Part shown: in pieces, positions 46,851 to 56,727 of the stretch
Layout: the number at the start of each line of letters is the position of its first letter
Numbering within the stretch: position 1 is the stretch's first letter
Assembly (NCBI GenBank): GCA_002205965.3
Contig: NADL03000462.1
Span: 691,001 to 755,000 of the forward strand
Direction: 5' to 3'
Length of the DNA: 64,000 nucleotides
Origin: Kappaphycus alvarezii
Taxonomy: Eukaryota > Rhodophyta > Florideophyceae > Gigartinales > Solieriaceae
Program-made: the position numbers and the translations under genes
Notes under the pieces: model-generated
What the model was told of the DNA's origin: nothing
What the model saw: the letters and a program-made list of their open reading frames with translations, nothing else
Database searches by the model: none

Positions 46851-46853
46851 CGC

Positions 46854-46948
46854 GTTGTTCGTAGACCGGCCTTCAACCGATCTGTTGTCTCGGGAGACTC
46901 GCTTTCCGTCGTCGGAATAACGCGAGGCGAGACGGTTCTACGAACAAC
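46854..46948. repeat. Inverted repeat with one-base bulge
   Basis: GTTGTTCGTAGACCG (46854-46868) pairs with CGGTTCTACGAACAAC (46933-46948) apart from a single unpaired A. About 64 bases separate the arms. A second smaller stem lies at about 46953-46986 (GGCCGGGAGGAGT and partner). Confidence 0.6.
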
Positions 46949-47129
46949 ACAACGGCGGCCGGGAGGAGTTTTGACTCCACTCGGCCGGGAGAAAGTCCTA
47001 TTTATTGCTGCCGCCGTCGACGGGAAAAATGTAGTACTGTATTTCGGTTAAAAACTACCAACTACAATTGACGCAAGCGAGTAACACTGTAGGTCCCAGT
47101 CTCCATGACTTTCACATATAGGGCTGGGA

Positions 47130-47222
47130 ACTAATCGGATGGTCCACGTCGTTCACGTGCAGCGGCGTGCGCGAGCAGATAGCCATAGCGATAGACGACC
47201 AGATGATGCAACTAAGGCGCTT
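47130..47222 (-). repeat. Short dispersed repeat, copy 2
   Basis: On the minus strand it runs GGTCGTCTATCGCTATGGC and ends AACGACGTGGACCATCCG. It shares the extended flank GACCAGA...TGCAACT with copy 1. It lies 60 bases before the LINE remnant at 47282. Confidence 0.6.
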
Positions 47223-47281
47223 CTACACACTCCGGCGCATCACGCCTGCATTCGTATTAAACCTCCGCGCTATTCGCGGGA

Positions 47282-48230
47282 TTAACTCCACAAGCAAAAC
47301 AACAGTTTATGGGGCAGGCGCACCGAGAGAATCAAACGCGATCGGTTGAAACGTAAAGTTCGGAGCACGGGTCGGGGTGTCGGACGGTGCAGGGGGGCGG
47401 CGCAACAGGCTGCGTTCCAGGTCCCGTACCTTGTCACGGTGCGCCAATACGGCAGCGCCGCCAGCGGCAGAGGTGGCCTTGGTGCGGACGGCGTCTTTGA
47501 ACGGGGAGACGACTGTAATGTCACACGCGACAGGCCGTGTCTCTTCGTTGCTCGGATCGGTGGGGGGTTTTACAAGGATGTCCGCGGGCCGAAGCTCTGT
47601 GTCAGGGATGAGGAGAGGCATTTCGTACTGACAGTCAAGTCGGGCGGTACGGAAGACATGGTATGCGAGCGCGTTGCGGAGGGCGTTGTGACGGTGTGTG
47701 CGGCCACAACAGACAGGTCAGAGGTCGGCCGCGTGATCGCCGAGGGGCTCCATGCTTCGCTTGCAATGCTGACAGGTTATCAGGAGTGAGTCGGTGTAGA
47801 CCGTCAATCCGAGGTGACGGGATAGCATGACGGTCTAGTGGGCTCGCGACACCTTGGTAGCATTGGTAGGGTGGGCGTGGAGGAAAGCGGCGGCGGGGCT
47901 GTGTCGGAAGGCACGGCCACGGATCCGGCGCCTGATTTTGTCGGCACTGTGTTGATCCGGGCTGGGGGAGGCTGCCCATGCGTCGTTTTGCCAGAACGTC
48001 TTGGCCCAGGCCTCGTGCTGCACCCCTTTTAGTTGAGCTTGGATGTTGGCGGGTGTGGCAGCAAAGGCGGTGGGGTCAAGAGGTCCCAGGTCAATGGAGT
48101 ACGTGCGTCCAGGTATTCCAAGGCAATACTGGCGGAGAGGCGACCGCGCTTGGACCAGGAGCTAGGAAGTAGTGCCCGCATGGAGGAAGGGGCTTCTGCA
48201 ATGCTTGATTTACTCAATAGTTGCGCCAGT
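47282..48230 (-). mobile_element. R2-type LINE remnant, copy 3 (C-terminal part)
   Basis: Broken minus-strand frames give the linker AWAKTFWQNDAWAASPSPDQ and KIRRRIRGRAFRHS. These match NSAASKLWEKDIWTAQPRPA of the longest copy. The Cys-His segment TCQHCKRSMEPLGDHAADL follows, then MPLLIPDTELRPADILV and ACDITVVSPFKD. The endonuclease Asp residues (RPAD and CDIT) look intact in frame 47307-47621. The RT itself is absent, so this is a strongly 5'-truncated insertion. At the left end it reads FQPIAFDSLGAPAP, as in the other copies. Confidence 0.78.
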
Positions 48231-48418
48231 AGTACTTCACTTGGTAAATGTGGTTATACTGTATCAAAAAAATTTATTGTGTTCTTGTGCAAAAAGTTCG
48301 TGTTTACGTATATTCTTTCTCTTCAGTGTGTTAAATTCGGCCATTAGTCAAAAGGCCTGTCATTTCTGTAATGTCGGTCATTTTAGGTATCTACTCAGTA
48401 TTTGAATTGGAGATCTAG

Positions 48419-48875
48419 TGTCTATCCGACCAAGCACTGTCCTCATATGAGGCACGCTTTGTCCTCATGTGAGGACAATTTCCGTTACATTTTGGAAATG
48501 TAAATGTTTTGGAAGCCCGAAATTTTTACTGGAAAAAAGGTTTTTTGTGTTTAGTTACAGTACAGTAATTTTTACTGTACATGCGCCCTCGTTTCTGAAA
48601 CCGCCCACGATAATACGAACTATTTTACCTTCCAAAATGAAGTCGTTTTCACAACTTCTTGCGAAGAGCGGAAGCTGGTGAGGGAAAACTGCTCTATCCT
48701 TCACCGAGGTCAACAATCTTGAAAAGTTTGTTTTGATCGGCCATCTACACTCATGAACTAATGCTGAGGGACAAGAAATGCGCTGAGGTAAAAGAATGTT
48801 GTATTGAAAAAGAAGTGCTAAAAGTAGTCCTCTGAGGACAAATGTCCTCATATGAGGACAACGGTCCAATAGACA
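48419..48875. mobile_element. MITE with CTAG-flanked inverted ends, 457 bp
   Basis: The ends are inverted repeats. Left is TGTCTATCCGACC...GTCCTCATATGAGG and right, on the minus strand, is TGTCTATTGGACC...TTGTCCTCATATGAGG. Both are flanked by CTAG (48415-48418 and 48876-48879), a possible 4-bp target duplication. The 12-bp palindrome CCTCATATGAGG occurs in both ends. A second CCTCATGTGAGG or CCTCTGAGG unit follows inside. There is no coding capacity. Confidence 0.75.
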
Positions 48876-48885
48876 CTAGTGGTGT

Positions 48886-48960
48886 CGTGTGGTCGTCCAT
48901 AGCTATGGCCATTCTGTCCCCGCACGCCACTGCACGTGGCCGACGTGGAACATCCGGTAG
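48886..48960 (+). repeat. Short dispersed repeat, copy 3
   Basis: GGTCGTCCATAGCTATGGCC at the start and CGACGTGGAACATCCGG at the end match the other copies. It begins seven bases after the right CTAG of the MITE. Confidence 0.6.
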
Positions 48961-49181
48961 CTCTTCGTCAAATTGTAGGACGAGTCAGTGTACTGTGCAC
49001 ACAAAGTTCGAACTAGAGATATTTACTGTAATTGCAAATTTTAGGATATTTTGTCGAACAACCCTGTGTCTTTAGGCCATGACCTGACCTTGGAGATTAA
49101 TTCGTTGGTTTTAAGTAGGGGACATACTCATACTCCCACCATCTCCGCGTTTACCCTCTGCCTCGAAAAAAACCCGCCAAC

Positions 49182-49826
49182 ATGCCCCAGGCATTTGTTC
49201 TCACCTCCCTCCCGTTCAAATCTCGTTCCCATTCGCGTTCTTCCACGTCAAATCGCCCCCGACATCCGAGCATGGCGGCGTCGCCATCTGAAAAAAGGAG
49301 GGGCATCCTCATGGTCTGCTTGGGGAACATTTGTCGTTCACCGGCAGCAGAGGCCGTCATGAATGACGTTATCGTCCGTCGTAGTCTCGACGACCAATTC
49401 TTTGTCGACTCATGCGGCACAGGCGGTGGCAGTCCCAACTGGTACCTGGATGATGGCTTTAGTCATCATCAGGGGGATCCAGCTGATCCTCGCATGCAAG
49501 CAGCAGCTGCCAATCGTGGATTGACACTCCATAGTAGATCCCGTCCTCTGGAAAAACAAGACTTCGAGAAATTTGACGTAATTGTTGCTATGGATCATTC
49601 CAACATTGATTCCATAGAGGAAGCAAGGCAATACTGGCGGGTACCACCGGAAGCGAAAGAAAAGGTCGTCCTCATGAGTAAATTCAGTCCGGATGAATCT
49701 TTTCGAGGACGCGCAGTCCCAGACCCTTATTATTCCGGCTCGAAGGGTTTTGAGTACGCCTTAGATCTAATTGAAGGTGCATGTGAGGGCCTAGCCGACG
49801 ACCTGGTCAACCATCAACCGCAGTGA
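49182..49826 (+). CDS. Low-molecular-weight protein tyrosine phosphatase
   Basis: A 214-residue ORF. The phosphate-binding loop VCLGNICRSP is at residues 45-54: nucleophile Cys46 and Arg52, the C-x5-R-S signature at the N-terminus that defines this family. The general acid is Asp181 in VPDPYYSG, with the paired tyrosines after it. SCGTGGGSPNWYLDDG and DPRMQAAAANRGLTL match the family fold. The family removes phosphate from tyrosine in proteins and small substrates. The N-terminal 30 residues are rich in Ser, Arg and Pro and lie outside the domain. They could be an organelle-targeting peptide, or translation may begin at Met31 (49272). Family members are usually about 155-165 residues, which fits the shorter start plus a small extension. 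No intron is needed. Confidence 0.95.
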   Translation: MPQAFVLTSLPFKSRSHSRSSTSNRPRHPSMAASPSEKRRGILMVCLGNICRSPAAEAVMNDVIVRRSLDDQFFVDSCGTGGGSPNWYLDDGFSHHQGDPADPRMQAAAANRGLTLHSRSRPLEKQDFEKFDVIVAMDHSNIDSIEEARQYWRVPPEAKEKVVLMSKFSPDESFRGRAVPDPYYSGSKGFEYALDLIEGACEGLADDLVNHQPQ

Positions 49827-49929
49827 GTGGCGTTTTCGCGACGCTGCTTCCATCAACCATGACAAAAGCCGCTTAAGGATTACTTTTCGTGAAGTACCAA
49901 AAAACGATTTCCCATATTCTTACGCGATC

Positions 49930-51036
49930 TCATCTGGACACGCTATGCGAGCCCTCTGACTGCTTACCTTTGTAGAGGGCCACCTCTTTCATCAACTTGT
50001 CGCGGTCCAATTTTGCCTTCAGCACATGCTTCTCCGCCAATGTATCGAAAAATTCTCTCCGTTCCTCCCGCCCTTGCATTTCACTTCGGGAAAACAAAGA
50101 AATCGCATTGTACTCACTTAGGGCATCTCCCAACCCACATAACGCCTCTGCAATCTTCTCTAGGGCACTGGATCCAGACGAGAGCATGTCGACAACCACC
50201 GACGACCGTGCTTGTTTTCCCGCTCGCCCCTCTTCCGTGTTGCTGTTCTCCGCTTTCCGCTTCCCAACCCTGCCATGCGTTCCGTGGTCCCTCTCATTTC
50301 CATCGGCCTCATCGGCTCCATGGTCTTCACGTTTATGTCGACCAGCATGCGTCAACTGCCGAATTCCCCCTGGGCCTAGATTCATTGACAATGCCGCTGT
50401 GGCTAGCGTTCGCATTGGTGTGCCCCCAGTTTGCATTCGCGTAGGGCTCCCCAAAGTATGATTGCCATGGCCATTTTCCATGGATGGTGATCGCTGCGCA
50501 TGGATTTCTGGCCCATCTTCCGAATCTTCTCCATGAATACTACGTCCTGGCTTGCGTCCACGCCTCCTTTCACTGGGCCAATTCTGAGGGGTAAATCTCT
50601 GACATGTCTTAAGAATGCGCCATGCACCATAAAGCTTCCAGTCACTTTCGACGGAATCGACGTCATCAAAGTTGACGGACCCGGCAATGGCACCCAAATG
50701 AACGCCGATGGCGGCGCGGAGGAGCTTATCCCTTGGAATGGAAATTTCTTGTTTAGCGGCTTGATCAACGACATTGGACAATACTGCATTAAATTTGAAG
50801 ACATCATCACCAATAGCATCAAATTGAGTCTTGACTGCGGTCGGAGAACGCGCAGTCCATCTTCCATCGATATTGTCAGAATCTTGTGGTGCCAATTCAA
50901 TAAAGCGCTGGTAAAGTTCGGCGACGAAGCCCTTGCTGTTTTGTTCTCTAGCTGATACTTTGTTTTCAGAGGCTTTCTTCCATGCCTTTGCAACAGCCTC
51001 AGACTCCTCACGGGACCAAGACTTGCCACGCCCCAT
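49930..51036 (-). CDS. SANT/Myb-like putative DNA-binding protein
   Basis: A 368-residue frame starts at the ATG 51034-51036. The first helix-rich region (residues 1-80) opens GRGKSWSREESEAVAKAW. This resembles SANT/trihelix domains: an aromatic at the first conserved position, an acidic patch, then W. RSPTAVKTQFDAIGDDVFKF follows. A second predicted helical region (about 85-150) leads to a basic, disordered middle (RRRGRKPGRS, then KREDHGADEADGNERDHG). The C-terminal helix (HVLKAKLDRDKLMKEVALYK) is coiled-coil-like. This suggests a nuclear regulatory or chromatin protein, but no target can be named. It is convergent with the phosphatase gene, with 103 bases between stop codons, so the two probably share a compact terminator region. 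Confidence 0.75.
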   Translation of the reverse strand: MGRGKSWSREESEAVAKAWKKASENKVSAREQNSKGFVAELYQRFIELAPQDSDNIDGRWTARSPTAVKTQFDAIGDDVFKFNAVLSNVVDQAAKQEISIPRDKLLRAAIGVHLGAIAGSVNFDDVDSVESDWKLYGAWRILKTCQRFTPQNWPSERRRGRKPGRSIHGEDSEDGPEIHAQRSPSMENGHGNHTLGSPTRMQTGGTPMRTLATAALSMNLGPGGIRQLTHAGRHKREDHGADEADGNERDHGTHGRVGKRKAENSNTEEGRAGKQARSSVVVDMLSSGSSALEKIAEALCGLGDALSEYNAISLFSRSEMQGREERREFFDTLAEKHVLKAKLDRDKLMKEVALYKGKQSEGSHSVSR

Positions 51037-51042
51037 GAACAA

Positions 51043-54020
51043 CGGAGAAGCAAAGGTCGGCTAAGATTCAATGCGTGGGTTGGGAATTTTGGTGTTTACG
51101 AAGTTAGTCAGTGTACGAAACAAGTGTGTGGGACAGTGAGGGTGGGCCTGTGGCAGGGACGACAAGGAAAAGCGAGTATGGAATGCCAGTCACAAAGTGG
51201 TAATACCGTGATCGAGGAATAGTATGCGCTGGGGACTGGGATATGAATGGATGTTTTTGAGTGGGATAGAAGTGTAACGAGGCCGGCAATAATCGGCAAA
51301 GGTAATCTATCGGTTACGTGTTTGGGAGGGAGAGGAGGGTCTTTGGAACAACGATAGCAGGCTGGATGAGTAGGGTCGATCTCCTTATGAAGTATTGTTG
51401 TTCTATCGCTATCAAACACAAATGTTTAACGACACAAATGAAAGTGTCCCTCATATGACCCAAACAACATGCGGAGGCAAAGGGAAAAACTTGCCAGAAA
51501 CTCTCTGGTAACCTCAATCGTCTGACACACAACACTGATTGTCAACAGTAGGCCGAGTGATGTGGCAATTGAGTCCAAATTTGAAATAATAATTTAGAGT
51601 ATATATATATATTTCTTCAGTATTGTCTAATAATATAATAATAAACAAAAATTCGAATTTATGTTAAAAAATTATTGTATCGTAATGATATATGTATTCT
51701 GTATTAAATAAAAAACAGCTTTTATCAAAACGATGTCCATAATAGCAAATTGTTTTCCAAGCATATTAATCTATAAACGTGTATTTGAAATACAGTAGCG
51801 AATGAATGGTTCATACATCCTAAAATATAACTGTAATATTGAATTTCCTAAATTATTCTTGAGTCGATACTGTCAAAATTTACGCTATTTGTGTAAATAT
51901 TGAAGAATGAATGTTATTTACCGTCTGTAAACAATCTTGAGATGGATGTCTTCAATGTACAATTCTGTACTGTACTGTACTGCTCAATACTCCACCTGGT
52001 CTAAAAATTATATAGAATTTTCAAGGGATTTACTATTTACAGGTATGTACAGTAGGTACTGTATGGTACTGTAGTGAACAAAGTGCAATGGGTACAGTGA
52101 GCACGGAAAAGCTTCAATACTAACTGGCATTGAAGCAGAGAAGACCTTTTTCAGTGATCACGATATCTTGAGAAAAAATATTATAATGCGCTTTTTCCAG
52201 TTTCTGTTTTCTTGCAACCAAACTCCAGTGAAAAATGTAATCACGAATAGCAATGGATCTTTTTCAAATAAGCAACCATCCTGCCCAAGGGACTATGCCT
52301 GCATTGCGTTGCCCTAGCGATGCTATGTTAACGGGGATGAAGTATTTCGAAATACCATACTGTATAGTACTGCACATCCCCTGATGGATTGGTGCATGAT
52401 AACTATATCTCGAGCTGTTTGAATTGCGACATCCTGTTTACAGCGAGAAACCCGCATACTTTTACGAGAAACTCGATATTAAGTTAACGAAATAGAATAA
52501 CCTCTAAGAGATCTGTTTTCGGGGACAATTTGACATAATTGGCATCGTGTAATATTTCTAAGACTCTCTGCGTCAACCAATTCCTATTTTTCTTATCGCT
52601 GGCACTGCTCATTGCAACGGAATGGCCGAAACTGCAGTACACCTCAGAATTATGCAGTGTGTCAGCCCTTACTGTACAATACTGTACTGTACAATCAGGA
52701 TTGACATACTATATAGTACAGTACTGTACGGTACGGTACAGTGTTGCATGACAAGTCAAGTTGAAAGCAAAAGGTTAACTAGACGTTTAACTGCTACTGA
52801 GTATCTTCATTGTGGAAATAGCAGTTACATTAAGTATTCACCGTACTGTTTTCTAAAGCCTTAACATGGGAGCTATTACACTGCATTGTTTAAGAGGTGT
52901 GAAAGTACAGCTGCCAATGAATACTTAATAATCGTACAGTATTGCAAATAGATTTCTAATGTTGAGCATTGCTCGAAATTTCTACAGCAGATTTTTTATT
53001 TCCATTATGTGAGAAACATCTTTTTTAGGTCGAACATAGTGGCAAGTACTGTACAGTAGATCATTTCTGCTTCTCGCAAGAAAAAGATTGATTGCAAAGG
53101 CCAGATCTGCGCGAGTACTCGCGTAACTATTAGGGAAACAGACCACTGCACTCCTGACACCGAAGCCATTGCAACAAAACGAGATTTCTGATAAATGACA
53201 AATTGGGATGGCCATTGCGGTTTTTAGTATTGGAACCAGGCCATGCTTGTAATTCCAGTAAATGGAGGCTATATCCAAAGCCACCTCGCAATTATCGATG
53301 AAATGGAACAACGTACTGTACTGTACCGTGCTGTAATCTGCTCTCGACGGTTTTGAACGTGTAAATAGATATACAGCACTGTTTTTACAGTATTTACAGT
53401 ACTGTAAATCATTTCGTACATCTCAAGCAGTGTTATGCGATTGTGGATTGATGCATGTTGAAGTGACACCGTGCGCTGCCGGAAAATAGTGTAAGTCCAA
53501 TGGACTTTTGAGGATACTGTAAGAATTTTTCCCTAGAGTTAAATCACTTAAGAACGAGGTTTTGGGTTCCGAATTCAGTGCTGTCGTTCGTTCATTGGAT
53601 AAAACCAGACATTACTGTAGGGGTACCCTGTAGGATATCCCGGGCCACAACCGACCATATCTTTCAAATATTAATTAACCCCACATTTCCTCCTGTAGGG
53701 ATACTGTACAAATTCGAACTACAGAGGAAGGGCTACTGAAAGTCCTGAAATAAGTATAGGCCCATGTCAGACAGTTACGTTTTCCCGCCATCTTACGGAC
53801 ATATATTCGGGGGCGAGGAATCTTTTAATGTGTTCAAAAACCTGAACCATACAGGTAGTGGGTTAAACTAGAAGACTACGAACATCTCCATATGTGCGAA
53901 GCATTTTGTGGCGCAGATCGGTAAGATAGCTCTCCAGTCTTTCGTTCTAGCACCTCAAACTCCCACAAAAAAATCCTCAACGCCCTTCCCTCACTTCACA
54001 GGAGCAGGGCGAAGTTATGG
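51043..54020. other. AT-rich intergenic with GTAC palindromes, no gene
   Basis: Very AT-rich from 51560 to 52500. GTAC/TACTG palindromic runs occur at 51965-51985, 52672-52745, 53048-53058, 53313-53330 and 53396-53408. A pair of similar blocks (CTGTAGG.TA with CCCTG..GGATA) lies near 53615-53705. Short ORFs have no recognisable motif. Confidence 0.5.
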
Positions 54021-54029
54021 CTCACAATC

Positions 54030-54979
54030 ATGAAAAATGAAGCAACCGAGCTATCGATAAGAGCATCAATTGCTCTCAAAATGTCATTAACACCTTTTTG
54101 CGCAATTACAGTCTGTAACACAAAAATATGGTCCATGGCGGACCTCAAAACGGACCGCATTGTACGTAGGTCGTTTGCTAAGAATGTTTCAAAAACAAGA
54201 ATGCGCTGGTTCCAGAGCAACAAAGGCTTTCCAGTTGCCCGTGGTGGTTCGAAGAGTGAGGCAGATTGTAAATGGAAATGGTATTTCCAAGTTTCGGGTG
54301 ATGAAAAGGCTCCGATGCTCACTCCGAGAACAAAAAAAGCCCTTTTTCCGTCTTCATGTAGCTGGAATGTTTAAAACTGGCGCAAAGTCATTTTCAGTGA
54401 TCAGAGCGGATTCACTCTCGATGTGTTCTTATGGTATTAGCTCTTATTGGTGTGAATTGAGGAAAAATGAGAGGTAGATTCATACAAAAAAATGGTGGGG
54501 GAGTACTAATGGTTTGGGTCGGTTGTTTGTTTCCGGAACTACAGCAGTTGCATTCTTAAATATAAAAAATGTTCGGATAACTACACAGAGAACCTATGTG
54601 AGCACCCCCTGCCATTTGTGAGTTTAATATGTGACCTACAGTAAACTAGATTTTCCAAAAAGATGGGCCTGCTCTTCACACTTTGCATCGACCCAGACAA
54701 TGGCTGTCAGAACGAAATATTCATGCCCTAGTCTGGCCATCGCGGTCTCTGGATCTCAATCTTATCGGAAATGCGTGGAGCGTTCTAAGTAGGAAATTTT
54801 ACCGGTCCCAGAGGCAGTTTTCGTTTATTTCAGACTCGAACGTCATTATACAAGAAGCCTGGAATGTAATTTCTATTTCATATTTGATACAGCTTGTGGA
54901 TTCACTTCAGCGTCGATGTGCTGATGTACTGGAACGCAATGGAGGATATTCATCGTACTTTTTTTTGCTCCATTCCTAG
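54030..54979 (+). pseudogene. Tc1/mariner transposase pseudogene
   Basis: Pieces read in order over three frames. First is a helix-turn-helix-like half (54030-54374) ending EKAPMLTPRTKKA. Then WRKVIFSDQSGFTL (54378-54419) carries the first Asp. Then QKDGPALHTLHRPRQWLSER carries the second Asp (54662-54664), followed by ALVWPSRSLDLNLIGNAW. In Tc1 elements the last motif is SPDLNPIEN, whose Glu is the third catalytic residue; here it reads Gly (GGA at 54767-54769). The frames, the missing Glu and the stops show a dead copy. Clear terminal inverted repeats were not found. Confidence 0.85.
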
Positions 54980-55824
54980 TTTAGTTTGTCTGGATCTATA
55001 CAATTGTCAGGGACTGTAGTATCTGTTTGCACTAAAGAACCTCATTGGATGGGCTTTTGCCTGTGATCGCTGCATTTATTATTGAAGTTCCTTAATGTTG
55101 TAGAAACGTCAATTAAGGTCGTAGAATCTTTAATTCTGGTAGCTACTACAACAGCAATAGACGGTTGGAACTATATTTTTTCCTGTAGTGCACACCAATT
55201 TTCACTGCAAGGGCTGACCTTCGACGGCTACCGTAGTTTACATACTGGTGAAACGTTCATTTACTGTAACCAACGAATTCTTTTCTGTTTGTATTAAATG
55301 GATGTTTCTATCATCTATGGAAGTCTATAGATTCGGGTGGGGTTGTATCGCTAGGTGAGCACGCTGGCCGTTTGTTTCTCCAGCCGGAAAGAACTATACA
55401 TCTCGAATGAGGTCCGCCCTTTTTTCTGAAGGAAAGTCCTTCGAGGCGGCTTAAGTGCTCGTGGGCGAGGATTAAAGGGTTCTGAAAGGATTCGAACCGT
55501 CTTGATACCACGCCCGGTGGTCCTGGGGAAAAAGCGAATCAATCTTCGATCAGCACCTCCTTTCAATAGCCGAAACTGCGATAATCTTTCCTTCGCGTGT
55601 GTGTGTGTGGTCGTCAGCGGCTATGGCCGTCATTTCGCGCGCCCCACTCGACGTGGTCGACGTGGTCCATCCGGTTAGCAGCTGCTACTGCATAGTCATA
55701 ATCATTTTTACTTCATGCATTATAAAAGACGTACAAGCCTAGCTGAAGTTGAAGTTCGTCGCTGCCGCTTGGTAGTACGCGCTAGGATCGATGTTGCAAA
55801 GGTAGACTATATAGTCGACGAGAT
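54980..55824. other. No gene; contains dispersed repeat
   Basis: No motif is seen in the short ORFs. A (GT)n run at about 55597-55609 precedes the dispersed repeat copy at 55609-55680. Confidence 0.4.
55609..55680 (+). repeat. Short dispersed repeat, copy 4
   Basis: GGTCGTCAGCGGCTATGGCC at the start and CGACGTGGTCCATCCGGTTAG at the end (quoted apart from the middle) match copies 1-3. Confidence 0.6.
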
Positions 55825-56691
55825 TCATTGCCGCAGGTGGTCAAGAGCCGCCGCTGGTGTACAGAACAGTCGTCGGGATATCAATTTCGCATGGGTCTCA
55901 ATCACCCCGGAGGTTGACTTACAGGGCGCGGCGAAAGAGTCGAAAGCAAGCGGAACAAAGTTAAAACCGAGCTTTGGAAAGGTAGCGTACGGGGTCAGGT
56001 TAAGCGCAGTTCTCACTGGGCGGTCGAAGGTCTTCACCTTGTCGACGTAGGCCGATTCGGCTGCCCCGCAAGGTGCCAATGGAGCTTGTTTGAGGTAAGA
56101 TCGGGCCATCGGACTGCGAATGGTGACATCATATGCGACTTGCGACGGCGCATCGAGCGTGTCGGTAGGTTCCGGTTCACATTGGACGAGGATGTCGTCT
56201 GGCCGGAGGTCCGTACCCGGCACAAGGTTGGGAACTTCTTGTCTGTGAGCGAGACCGGCAGGTGGGAACATGTCCGTCGTGAGGAGGTCCCGGATGAAGT
56301 TGTGTCCGGTAGCGGCGTTGTATCCTGATGTGCAAGTCGAAGCATGGTCGCCTTGGGGGTCCATGTAAGCGAGACAGTGGGTGCAAACAAGGGGAATTGA
56401 TGAGTCGAAGACAGGGAGGTCGACGTGACGGCGAAGCATGATGGACCAGACCTGGGGGGAAACATGAGTAGCCTTGGAGGGATGCGCGATGAGCCACGCG
56501 TAGGCGCATGGATTGAGAAAGGAATTACGTCTCGCGCGAAGGCGAATGGAAACCTCGGTGTGTCGGGCAGGTCGTGGTTGAGCTGTCCATATGTCCTTTT
56601 CCCATAGCTTGGAAGCCGCCGAATTGTGAATGGCCTGAAATAGAAAGTGGTGTGGTCTATCAGGTCGCATTGCTAGGGCTTCGGACTCCAA
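55825..56691 (-). CDS. Endonuclease part of R2-type LINE
   Basis: 288 residues from a possible internal ATG. A basic linker (IRLRARRNSFLNP) is followed by the finger CTHCLAYMDPQGDHASTC (Cys103, Cys106, His116, Cys120). Then comes the restriction-like nuclease pattern NLVPGTDLRPDDILV (Asp165 and Asp166) and AYDVTIRSP (Asp188). The spacing of about 22 residues between acidic sites fits PD-(D/E)xK-type cores. In R2 elements this domain nicks the target to prime reverse transcription. Here it is separated from the RT only by one in-frame stop. The end reads PLAFDSFAAPCKST and then RRLFCTPAAAL. Confidence 0.8.
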   Translation of the reverse strand: MESEALAMRPDRPHHFLFQAIHNSAASKLWEKDIWTAQPRPARHTEVSIRLRARRNSFLNPCAYAWLIAHPSKATHVSPQVWSIMLRRHVDLPVFDSSIPLVCTHCLAYMDPQGDHASTCTSGYNAATGHNFIRDLLTTDMFPPAGLAHRQEVPNLVPGTDLRPDDILVQCEPEPTDTLDAPSQVAYDVTIRSPMARSYLKQAPLAPCGAAESAYVDKVKTFDRPVRTALNLTPYATFPKLGFNFVPLAFDSFAAPCKSTSGVIETHAKLISRRLFCTPAAALDHLRQ

Positions 56692-56727
56692 GTGTTCGAG
56701 AGAGTAGGACTGGGGGTTTCGAAGTTC

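Noticed and set aside
55480..55560. Possible tRNA on the minus strand (GGTTCGAATCC box)
   Set aside because: The T-loop-like box is present but its stem does not pair and no matching acceptor stem or D-arm is found.
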